From the NCBI RefSeq assembly GCF_014863545.1, contig NZ_CP062260.1, positions 2,666,001 through 2,730,000 of the forward strand: 64,000 bases of DNA, in the 5' to 3' direction. Made by a program: the position numbers and the translations under genes. Under the pieces are notes generated by a model. The model ran no database searches and was not told the DNA's origin. It saw nothing but the letters and a program-made list of their open reading frames with translations. Origin of the DNA: Paenibacillus sp. JNUCC32 (GTDB lineage Bacteria; Bacillota; Bacilli; Paenibacillales; Paenibacillaceae). Positions 42,921 to 50,591 of the stretch are shown one piece after another (the first letter of the stretch is position 1; each line of letters starts with the position of its first letter).

Positions 42921-43650
42921 ATTTTGATTTTCGGGCTTTCACGATCAAGAAATGAGGATTCGTCATGAATCGCTCATACCATTTTGCCATCCAGGCCTCC
43001 GCCTCCGGCTTGTCTTTATGCTCTAAGCTCGGCTGCGGCTCGACCATCTCTTCGATGCTGAAACAGGAGGAGGTCACGTTGATGATTTCTTGCATCGGTC
43101 TTCTGTAGAAAGCGACCTCGACGGGACCGGACTCCGGTTTGTTCCAAATCTCCGTCAGCAACTCGCGGGCAAAGTAGTCTTGCCGGTCAAAATGCTTAAA
43201 ATCCATAAAGGGATGATGCACGGAGAAAATCAAGCGGCCTCCGGGTTTCAGCACCCGCTGAAATTCGCGAAAGGTTGGCAGCCACTGCTCAATGTAATGA
43301 AGCGTCAATGAACTTACGATGTAATCGAAAGCTTCATCTGCAAATGGCAGGGTCTCGGTCAGATCGCATGCAGCGATGGTCGCTTCACTGCCCACTCGCC
43401 TTTTGCAGGCTTCAATCATCGACGGGCTCAGATCGATCGCCGTTACCCTAGCCCCCCGTTGAATCAACTGCTCCGTATACCACCCGGCGGCACATCCGGC
43501 ATCCAATACGGACATCCGCTCCATGTTCTTCGGCAGCATCCGGAGCATGGCCGGCCTCTCGTAAAAGGCATTGTGCCCGCTCTGCGAATCCACATGCCGT
43601 TCGTAGTCCCCAGCCAGCTTGTCGTATGCCTTCAAAACCTTCTCCTTCAT
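42919..43650 (-). CDS. SAM-dependent class I methyltransferase
   Basis: This 243-residue enzyme has the Rossmann-type SAM-binding motifs: VLDAGCAAGWYTEQL (motif I, about 50-64), TAIDLSPSMIEACKRR (motif II), DLTETLPFADEAFDYIVSSLTLHY (motif III/IV, here about 98-121) and LKPGGRLIFSVHHPF (motif V). This is the UbiE/Methyltransf_11 group, whose acceptors range from quinones to small natural products; the substrate is not predictable. Single gene with its own terminator. Confidence 0.9.
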   Translation of the reverse strand: MKEKVLKAYDKLAGDYERHVDSQSGHNAFYERPAMLRMLPKNMERMSVLDAGCAAGWYTEQLIQRGARVTAIDLSPSMIEACKRRVGSEATIAACDLTETLPFADEAFDYIVSSLTLHYIEQWLPTFREFQRVLKPGGRLIFSVHHPFMDFKHFDRQDYFARELLTEIWNKPESGPVEVAFYRRPMQEIINVTSSCFSIEEMVEPQPSLEHKDKPEAEAWMAKWYERFMTNPHFLIVKARKSK

Positions 43651-43737
43651 GGTTCCATAACCTCCATATGTACCTGCTGTATTCCTGCTCCTCTACCATC
43701 GCTGCCTTAAAATATTGCTAACTTGCTTGATTGACGA

Positions 43738-44625
43738 TCAGCTTGAGTACAGGGAACAATACGTGCGCTCGAAACGGTTGGCCAGCAGATCTTCTTTTCG
43801 AATGAAAAATTGCAGTTCTCCCGCATCCCACCAGCAAAAACCGACATCGTCGTCCGAATCGACAGCCAGCAGCAGCACCGTATCCTGAATTTCCTGCTGC
43901 GCGCGTTCCGCGCTGCCGCCGCAATGCTTGGTGATCTGATGCATGGCTGCATCCATAGAGTAATTGTACTCCGAACCGGTTAACAGCATGAGCGCAGCCT
44001 CAAACTCGCAATCGCCGTGCTGGGTAGAAGGGTAGCCAAAGATGGTCCCGACGTCGCCGGAATCTAGGCCCGTCAATTGAAAGCACAGCTCCTCGTATGA
44101 TTCATAATCATGCTCGTCATCCTCGATGAGCTCATCATCCACATAACCGTAATTAGGCGGTTCCAACGTGGCTCGGGCCTCCACACGGTAGCCGGTGAAC
44201 ACCTCGTCTAACGCGGTTTCCTCGGGAGCGCGTCGTCGAACCGCTCCCGAACTCTGACCCTCGGGAAGATAGAGCACGCGGTGCTCAATGTTATAGGCGG
44301 GTTCATCCACGCCAACGAAGAAATACAGCATTCCGCTTGTCGGCAGCGAGCTAGTGGCGTCCTGAGCTGCCACATCCTTCAACTGGAGCTGTGCCAGAAA
44401 CGTCATCGGTTTTCCCTCCGAATTGAGGGGCCACTCCAGCGCTTCGGGAAGATCCGGGTCACCGCCAAAGCGCGAGTTGTTTGACTCGGCATAGTCCTCC
44501 AGCTTCTTTTTGGATAATCGTACGCCTTGCCGCGTATGCTCGATTAAATACTCTGCGGCATGTTCGAATTGATGCTCCTTGATGATATTCTGCATTTTGC
44601 TCAAATTTTGTTCGGTTAGCTTCAT
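43738..44625 (-). CDS. YwqG family protein (DUF1963)
   Basis: This 295-residue protein matches the YwqG/DUF1963 family: an early RFGGDPDLPEALEWPLNSEG stretch with PMTFLAQLQLKDV, then SGMLYFFVG, a GYPSTQHGDCE region and a final VGFCWWDAGELQFFIRKEDL. Family function is unknown; members often occur near toxin or peptidoglycan genes, but no such neighbour is seen here. The ATG at 44625 has GAGGA before it and is preferred over one five codons earlier. Composition is acidic and no membrane segment is present. Confidence 0.85.
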   Translation of the reverse strand: MKLTEQNLSKMQNIIKEHQFEHAAEYLIEHTRQGVRLSKKKLEDYAESNNSRFGGDPDLPEALEWPLNSEGKPMTFLAQLQLKDVAAQDATSSLPTSGMLYFFVGVDEPAYNIEHRVLYLPEGQSSGAVRRRAPEETALDEVFTGYRVEARATLEPPNYGYVDDELIEDDEHDYESYEELCFQLTGLDSGDVGTIFGYPSTQHGDCEFEAALMLLTGSEYNYSMDAAMHQITKHCGGSAERAQQEIQDTVLLLAVDSDDDVGFCWWDAGELQFFIRKEDLLANRFERTYCSLYSS

Positions 44626-44698
44626 CGTCCGGTTCCTCATCTTTTCATAAAATTTAATCTGCCATGATTACAAAATTGCCCTAGTCTGAAGTCACCTG

Positions 44699-45151
44699 CT
44701 ATTCTTCCTTAAAGAGATCTTGAATGATCGACTTATCATAGCCATTGGTGATCCTGTATGTCCAGGAATATTTCTTATGTATGCCTCTATACGGAGAAAT
44801 CCGGACGATATCCGGTTCCGTATAATGGATTAGATAGTGCTTGTATTCGACATCAATCCAGATCCAGTAATCCGTCCCCCTTGGATCTTGGTCGATCCTT
44901 TGTAACTTCGCGTCGGAGAAGCTGCTCAGGATCCGTTCAATGGTCGCCGGATCGGAAATGCTTATTCGCTCCTCATCGTAAGAACTGCCCCTTCTCTCAA
45001 TGATAATTTTATCTATCTTCTGCGTGTCATGGATCTGATTGCCCATCAACTCCTTGTAGGTCGTTCTGGATTGAACTAATGAAAAGACCGCCCCCGACAA
45101 TATGATCAACGCCACGATTGCAAAAAAAATACGCCATGACCTGTCACTCAT
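44699..45151 (-). CDS. Membrane-anchored extracytoplasmic protein of unknown function
   Basis: This 150-residue protein has one N-terminal membrane segment (about 8-26) and an outside domain of about 115 residues rich in strand-forming stretches (IDKIIIERRG, RISISDPATIERILSSFSDAKLQRI, DYWIWIDVEYKHYLIHYT). The pattern of a residue-range (SDPATIERILSSF) followed by paired strands recalls small Bacillus domains such as DUF5301, but the match is too weak to name. It is followed 58 bases later by the start region of ywqG on the same strand, so the two could be co-transcribed. Confidence 0.7.
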   Translation of the reverse strand: MSDRSWRIFFAIVALIILSGAVFSLVQSRTTYKELMGNQIHDTQKIDKIIIERRGSSYDEERISISDPATIERILSSFSDAKLQRIDQDPRGTDYWIWIDVEYKHYLIHYTEPDIVRISPYRGIHKKYSWTYRITNGYDKSIIQDLFKEE

Positions 45152-45376
45152 CGCGATACCGCCTTGATTTCCTTTAGGTTACGGGCGATCTTACTCACTT
45201 TTATCATATCCCCCTTCACTAATGAACGTTAATCGTACGGCGCTCTCATAATATAAACCCCATCGGCCAAGGTTTGGTTGCCGGATAATTTAACATCTTT
45301 TGGTTTGATCTGTCAATCCTCTCTTCGAAAGTACGCCAAATCTCTAAATGGACATGAATGTCCTCTTGGAATCCAT
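45152..45376. other. Intergenic region without a supported gene
   Basis: The 311 bases between the membrane-anchored protein gene and the lipoprotein gene hold the lipoprotein operon's terminator (next entry) and presumably the promoter of the gene to the left. I see no reading frame or conserved leader in it. Confidence 0.5.
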
Positions 45377-45420
45377 GAAAAAAGCGGCAGACCGAACGCC
45401 TAGCCGTTCAATCTGTCGCC
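45377..45420 (-). terminator. Rho-independent terminator of the RR-HK-lipoprotein operon
   Basis: A long imperfect stem (GCGGCAGA..GAACG with CGTTC..TCTGTCGCC; 45384-45420) is followed on the minus strand by six T. Confidence 0.8.
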
Positions 45421-45462
45421 TCGTGAAAAATCGCTTCGGGTGGTCGAAGAACCCTCAGCCCT

Positions 45463-46602
45463 TTACTTGAACTCGATTATAAATGGCTGTTGATCCGTGG
45501 GTTCGATCGCAACCGGTCCCTTCTCTTTGGAATAATTTTTGCGGCCGTTCACGAGCAGCCGGCGATGGTCCGGACTCCAATACATCTTAGAAGGTATGAC
45601 GCCATGATAGATGGGCTCTGCGCTCAGTACATTCTTCCCTTGAAGCTTACCTGCATAAATCGTATCCTCCCCGTTCTGGGAATAGGCGACATATTTGCGA
45701 TCCTGCGAGAACTCAAAGCTATCCACCTTCTCCAGTAGAATGGACAGCTCGTGATTTCTGCGGTCATATACGTACAAGGTTCCCTCCGTTCCTAAAAACA
45801 CGAATTGGTCGTCGTTCAACCATGCGGCTTGGTCTGCCCCGATTTCATGCTCATACTGAACATCAATCGTATTGCCGTTGACGGCTCCCATAGCAATTCG
45901 ACGACCGTGACCGTATTCATCCAGAACGATGAGCGCCATCTTCCCGTCATCCGAGACAATCACTTTCAAGGGAAGGGCTTCCGTTTCAAGACCCTTCAAC
46001 CGATGAACACGTGCCGATTCCGATTCCGTATCATAAATCCCGATACTGGACTGCCTTTTGTTTGATTCCATCACCATATAGCTTACGAACCGGCTGTTGC
46101 CGGACCAAGCCGGCTCCTCAAACCATAGCTCCTGATTGGCTTCCGTCGTAGCTTCGAGGCTTTCCACCTCCCCGCCCGGATATGCTGTCAATTGCAGAAA
46201 AACGCCCTCATCCGTTTTGGCAATTCCTGAAACATATTTTCCATTGGGGGATAATTGATACGAGAACTTATTCATTTCAATCTCCAACAAATGGTCGGCT
46301 CGCTCGTACGGGGGGGAAAAACGCTGCAAGCTCAATTTCGCCGCATTTACTGCTTCGGTTTCATAAAAAAGACCGACCACCGACTCGGATGATGACCAGC
46401 CGAGCAATTCCCCTTGTTCCTTGGATTCTGGCATTCGATAAATCGTCCTTACTTGGAAAGGCCGGCTTCCCTCATCCACGGCTTGTTCCGTTTCCGCGCC
46501 GGGGATAATGATGGTCTCTGATTGCAGTCCGCTTGAACAGCCTGTCAGTATAATCAAGGCAATAGTAATGCATAAAACAAGCCCTTTATAACGATATCTC
46601 AT
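45463..46602 (-). CDS. Lipoprotein with a beta-propeller-like (WD40/TolB-like) domain
   Basis: A type II signal peptide (residues 1-22) ends in the lipobox LTGC, so Cys22 would be lipidated and the protein held outside on the membrane. From about residue 60 there are repeated short blades such as FSYQLSPNGKYVSGIAK, EPAWSGNSRFVSYMV, VIVSDDGKMALIVLD, AAWLNDDQFVFLG, FEFSQDRKYVAYSQ and MYWSPDHRRLLVNG, the S-x-D/N-G-x-x-(I/L/V) pattern of beta-propellers. Its start codon overlaps the stop of the upstream histidine kinase by four bases, so it is translationally coupled to it and may work with it as an external sensor part or as a regulated cell-envelope protein. Confidence 0.8.
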   Translation of the reverse strand: MRYRYKGLVLCITIALIILTGCSSGLQSETIIIPGAETEQAVDEGSRPFQVRTIYRMPESKEQGELLGWSSSESVVGLFYETEAVNAAKLSLQRFSPPYERADHLLEIEMNKFSYQLSPNGKYVSGIAKTDEGVFLQLTAYPGGEVESLEATTEANQELWFEEPAWSGNSRFVSYMVMESNKRQSSIGIYDTESESARVHRLKGLETEALPLKVIVSDDGKMALIVLDEYGHGRRIAMGAVNGNTIDVQYEHEIGADQAAWLNDDQFVFLGTEGTLYVYDRRNHELSILLEKVDSFEFSQDRKYVAYSQNGEDTIYAGKLQGKNVLSAEPIYHGVIPSKMYWSPDHRRLLVNGRKNYSKEKGPVAIEPTDQQPFIIEFK

Positions 46603-48056
46603 TGGACAGCCCCCGCCTTTACATAAGGAATTTCAACGTAGACGACAGTATGAAAATTCTCGCTGATGATACGGATGGTTCCGCCATGATCATCGACGAT
46701 GGATTTAACGATACTGAGGCCCAGACCCACACTGCCCTCTTCCTTCTGCTTCTGGCTCACCGAGTAGAACGGCTGAAAGACGTTTGCAAGCTCGTCCGCC
46801 GGTATGGGCTCTCCCAGATTATCGAAGGTATAACGAACGCTTCCGTCCGCACGCTCAGCCTTGACGGTTATTTCCGATTGGGCAGCACTATATTTGATGG
46901 CATTATCCAGAAGATTGATAAAGAGCTGGCGCAACCGGTCTGGCTGGCCAAGCACGAAGGACCCTTCCTCTATCTCGCAAACGATGCTCTTTTTATAGCG
47001 CTTGGCCCGGAACGACATGGAATCAACTACATCGCGCAAAATTTTACCCGAATCCACAAGCTCTACATCCTCTTCGCCAGCGTTGTGCTGCGATACTTCC
47101 AGCAGCCTTAGCACCATGCCATGCAGGCGTCGGCTCTCTTCAACGATGTGATTCATGCCCTTATCGAAGAACTCCCGATCGTCATCCCCTTTCTCCCGAA
47201 TGATCTCGGCATAACCCAGAATGGAGGTGAGCGGCGTTTTGAGTTCATGGGTCACATTGTCAAAAAAACGTTTCTCCTGCGCATTAAGCACCTTCAAGCG
47301 ATCCCGATCACGCTCAATCGTGGATATCTGGCTACCGATCCGGTCGATCATGTCATTGAAATTCAGAGCCAGTTCGCCGATTTCATCTCTTCGCCGAAAC
47401 CGGATTCGAACATCCAGGTTCCCGTTCTTTACTTCAGTGGAAGCGCGGGTAAGCTTCACTAACGGTATGGTAATATTCCTGGACAGCAGGTACGAGAACA
47501 GGAACGCTGCTCCGAATATGGCAAGCGCAATGTAAAAAATAATGTCCATGATCCGGCCGCTTTGTTCGTAGAGCAGGGTAAAATCCTTGGTAAACCTCAA
47601 TATGCCGACCTTGACTCCGTCGATGATAACCGGATATGAATAGAGAACGGTTCCGCTGTTTCGGCCATAGGTGATGGTATAGGCCGTCTTTCCCTCGATC
47701 GCTTGGCGAAGATCCGCATCCGAGGGTCCCGAGAATCTTTTCTCGTCCGATGAGAACAATAACTTGCCGTCGACGGTGTACGCGCTGACATGGCTGGAGG
47801 TAGCATGTTTCAAATCATTTACCATTTCCTCGGCCATCTGCCCGAAATATAGCTTATTGTTCGTAAAATGATTGATAAGGAAAGCTTGCCTTACATATAC
47901 ATTGCTGTTGTTTTTAAGTCCGACCAGATCGGAAGTTACGATCTTCTGATTGCTTGTCCGAATGATCTCCTTGACGGTTTGATTAAGTACGAGGAACGAC
48001 AGACTGAAGATTACAAAAAAACCAACAATAAACTTGGCTCTGATGGTCCGGATCAT
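46599..48056 (-). CDS. Sensor histidine kinase with extracellular sensor domain and HAMP
   Basis: This 485-residue kinase has membrane segments at about 8-28 and 172-192, enclosing a Cache/PAS-like sensor domain (about 30-170, with AYTVDGKLLFSSDEKRF and YSYPVIIDGVKVGILRFTKD). HAMP follows (about 193-250), then HisKA with FFDNVTHELKTPLTSILGYA (His about 270) and the ATPase domain: LLDNAIKYS, a DNLGEPIP box in place of the usual DNGxGI, and GSVGLGLSIVKSIVDDHGG. The Gly-poor G1 box is a mild oddity. It sits three bases after its response regulator and overlaps the propeller lipoprotein gene. Confidence 0.92.
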   Translation of the reverse strand: MIRTIRAKFIVGFFVIFSLSFLVLNQTVKEIIRTSNQKIVTSDLVGLKNNSNVYVRQAFLINHFTNNKLYFGQMAEEMVNDLKHATSSHVSAYTVDGKLLFSSDEKRFSGPSDADLRQAIEGKTAYTITYGRNSGTVLYSYPVIIDGVKVGILRFTKDFTLLYEQSGRIMDIIFYIALAIFGAAFLFSYLLSRNITIPLVKLTRASTEVKNGNLDVRIRFRRRDEIGELALNFNDMIDRIGSQISTIERDRDRLKVLNAQEKRFFDNVTHELKTPLTSILGYAEIIREKGDDDREFFDKGMNHIVEESRRLHGMVLRLLEVSQHNAGEEDVELVDSGKILRDVVDSMSFRAKRYKKSIVCEIEEGSFVLGQPDRLRQLFINLLDNAIKYSAAQSEITVKAERADGSVRYTFDNLGEPIPADELANVFQPFYSVSQKQKEEGSVGLGLSIVKSIVDDHGGTIRIISENFHTVVYVEIPYVKAGAVQ

Positions 48057-48059
48057 CTC

Positions 48060-48758
48060 TTATTCCGCCTGCTTCTCGAACTTATACCCGATGCCGAATA
48101 CGGTTGTGATCAGATCGCCGGCATCCAATTTTTTGCGGAGCCTCTGAATATGCGTATCCACCGTCCGCGTATCCCCCATGAAATCATAACCCCAGACTAA
48201 ATCCAGCAGTTCCGAGCGGGTATAAATCTTCCCCCGGTGACCGTACATGGTCATGAGCAGGTCGAATTCCTTCGGCGTAAGATCAACCGGGCTTCCGTCT
48301 TTCCTGATCAGTCGCTCTTCCGTTACGATCTCGATGCCCTTAAAGCGGATCACGGCTTCCGGCGCCCCTTCCCTATCCCCCTGGTTCGCCTGATCCAGCC
48401 GCCGGAGGATCGTGCGAATTCGGGCGACCACCTCCCTCAGATCGAAGGGCTTCGTAATATAGTCATCGGCACCAAATTCAAGCCCGAGCACCTTATCCGT
48501 AATGTCGGATTTTGCCGTAATCATGAATATGGGGATGTTATAGTCCGTTGTTACTTTTTTGCATATATCGAGCCCGCTTTGGTCGGGCAGCATCCAATCC
48601 AGGAGCAGCAGATCGGGATGAAATGCCGCAAGCTCCCTAAAGCCTGCGGCACCGCTGGACGCGGTACGGGTTTCAAAACCCTCCATCGCGAGGCCATAAG
48701 CCAGCAGATCGGCGATCGGCTCCTCATCTTCGATAATGAGAATTTTCGTTTTTATCAT
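48060..48758 (-). CDS. Response regulator, OmpR/PhoB family
   Basis: This 232-residue regulator has the receiver acidic pocket EDEEP, phospho-acceptor Asp in LLLLDWMLPDQSG (about residue 54), MITAKS and ITKPFDLREV, and a winged-helix output domain with LTPKEFDLLMTMYGHRGKIY, SELLDLVWGYDFMGDTRTVD and HIQRLRKKLDAGD. It is the first gene of a three-gene unit with the kinase and the propeller lipoprotein. Target genes are unknown. The cell-wall amidase-deacetylase gene ends 91 bases upstream on the same strand and might be read into this operon. Confidence 0.93.
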   Translation of the reverse strand: MIKTKILIIEDEEPIADLLAYGLAMEGFETRTASSGAAGFRELAAFHPDLLLLDWMLPDQSGLDICKKVTTDYNIPIFMITAKSDITDKVLGLEFGADDYITKPFDLREVVARIRTILRRLDQANQGDREGAPEAVIRFKGIEIVTEERLIRKDGSPVDLTPKEFDLLMTMYGHRGKIYTRSELLDLVWGYDFMGDTRTVDTHIQRLRKKLDAGDLITTVFGIGYKFEKQAE

Positions 48759-48849
48759 GAAGTCTCCATTCTTTCCATTGACCTGGTTTAATGAATCGAT
48801 TTTAGCATATACGGGCTGCTTATGATAAATCCAAACTATAGTAACAAGT

Positions 48850-50292
48850 TCATTCAGGCTGAGATTCAGGCAAATGCAGCAGATCCGGTACGGTGACGAA
48901 TGAATAGCCTTGGTCTTTCAAATCCGGTATGAACAACTCCAGGGCTTCAAGCGTGTTGGCAAGTTGATTCTTCCCGTTTGCGGTGTGCTGAAGAATGATG
49001 CCTCCGGGCATCAACTGCGTGTCGATGATCCTCATGATCTCCTGCGCGGACACCCCTGACCAATCCATCGTATCCACGGACCAGTTCACGATCGCTAATT
49101 CCATATTCTGTATAGCCTTCTCCTTGTCAGCATCCAAAGCGCCGTAAGGAGGCCTGAACAAGGATGGCCGATAACCGATAATATGGTTCAGTTCTTCCTG
49201 CGTATCCGTTATCTGCTTCGTCGCTTCCTCCATCGTTAACTCCTTGAAGTTGGGATGCGACCAGGAATGGTTTCCTATCGCGTGCCCCTCCTCTGCAATT
49301 CGCCGCACGGTCTCGGGATGTCTCTCCGCCCGGTCTCCTAATATGAAAAAGGTAGCTTTAATATGATGCTCCTTTAGAATATCAAGGATTTGGGGCGTAA
49401 CAACGGCATCCGGGCCATCATCGAACGTGAGGGCGACCTGTTTTCCGTCTTTTGCCGATCCGTTAAAGTGCACCTTCTTCTCCATGGATGGGTTCCCGGT
49501 CCCGCTTAAAGGGGGCCCGGGCGGTTTATCTAAATCCCCCTTTGCTTGCAGCTCATACGAAAGTCGTTCCGAGCCCGTAAAGTAGTCTTTGAGCCCTTCC
49601 ACGATGGCTTGTGCCGCAAGCTCTTGTCCTTCATCGCTCAGCAGCAAACGTTCATCCTCGGCATTGGTCAGATACCCCGCTTCGATCAGCACGGCTGGCA
49701 TCGTCGGTGTAGACAGCACTTTTAGCTGCTCTTCCTTTACACCGCGATCACGAAGGCCAATCGCCTTCACTACATGCTTCTGCAGGGTTTGGGCCAAAGG
49801 AATGCTGTCCTCATGCCGGTATAAGGTTTCGGTCCCCGACGTCATGGGGTCCGTATACGTGTTGCCATGGATGGAGATCATGGCGTCCGCATTCCAATCA
49901 TTCGCGATCGCTGCCCGTTCTTCCAGCTCGATGAAACGGTCATCCGTGCGCGTCAAGAGAGGCTCAAACATAGGATCCTCCTCAAGGAGGGCTGCAATCC
50001 GTCCGGCAAGGGACAGGTTGAACGCCTTCTCATAAGCGCCGCTGACGCCAGTAGCTCCGGGATCTTTGCCTCCATGGCCCGGGTCGATGACGATCCGAAA
50101 TGTCCCTTGATGATTGGGCATGGCAGGAAGTGTTTGGTAGGGCTCCGCGCGTTTGGCAGATGATGCCGGTACCATTTCCACCGTGGATGCACCTGTGTTG
50201 ACTACCAATCTGAATCCGACAATAAACATGATGGCAATGAGCAGAACATAGAATAGGATGGGGAATTTTTTGCGTTTCTTGTGATCAATCAT
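48850..50292 (-). CDS. Fused N-acetylmuramoyl-L-alanine amidase and polysaccharide deacetylase
   Basis: This 480-residue protein has an N-terminal membrane anchor (about 10-29). An Amidase_3 domain (about 64-240) shows VIDPGHGGKDPG (zinc His and Glu later in NLSLAG...), SIHGNTYTDP and a late VLIEAGYLTNAED with the catalytic Glu. After a Pro-rich linker (about 255-270) comes a NodB-type deacetylase (about 285-475): QVALTFDDGPDAVVT (catalytic Asp), HSWSHPNF (zinc His pair), LFRPPYGALD, and the late GIILQHTANG. Amidases cut the peptide stem off muramic acid, deacetylases remove N-acetyl groups; together they fit the formation of spore-cortex muramic-delta-lactam or cortex remodelling. AAGGAGG precedes the ATG. 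Confidence 0.92.
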   Translation of the reverse strand: MIDHKKRKKFPILFYVLLIAIMFIVGFRLVVNTGASTVEMVPASSAKRAEPYQTLPAMPNHQGTFRIVIDPGHGGKDPGATGVSGAYEKAFNLSLAGRIAALLEEDPMFEPLLTRTDDRFIELEERAAIANDWNADAMISIHGNTYTDPMTSGTETLYRHEDSIPLAQTLQKHVVKAIGLRDRGVKEEQLKVLSTPTMPAVLIEAGYLTNAEDERLLLSDEGQELAAQAIVEGLKDYFTGSERLSYELQAKGDLDKPPGPPLSGTGNPSMEKKVHFNGSAKDGKQVALTFDDGPDAVVTPQILDILKEHHIKATFFILGDRAERHPETVRRIAEEGHAIGNHSWSHPNFKELTMEEATKQITDTQEELNHIIGYRPSLFRPPYGALDADKEKAIQNMELAIVNWSVDTMDWSGVSAQEIMRIIDTQLMPGGIILQHTANGKNQLANTLEALELFIPDLKDQGYSFVTVPDLLHLPESQPE

Positions 50293-50450
50293 GGCTCCTC
50301 CTTCTGGGTGATCGTGCTAGATACGATTCCATAAGAAGAATATAAAGGCCGGATGTGACAACGATTTTGCCAAGATGTCAACAACTTGTGTCCGAAACAA
50401 AACTGTGAAAACTATTTTCATAGGTTTGGAGCTGATACATCCTACAGCAC

Positions 50451-50477
50451 AAAAAAAGCCGCACAAGGTGCGGCTTT
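50451..50477 (-). terminator. Rho-independent terminator of metE
   Basis: AAAGCCGCAC (50455-50464) pairs perfectly with 50468-50477 around AAG, followed by at least seven T on the minus strand. It is 115 bases after the metE stop. Confidence 0.9.
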
Positions 50478-50591
50478 CCCGAAATTCATATCTTAATTAT
50501 ATCCATTAAGCCAGTGCGACCAGTAATCACCCGAAACGTCCAACGTGATATCGACCTCAATCGAACCGCCGAAGGTTTGAATCTGCGGCTG

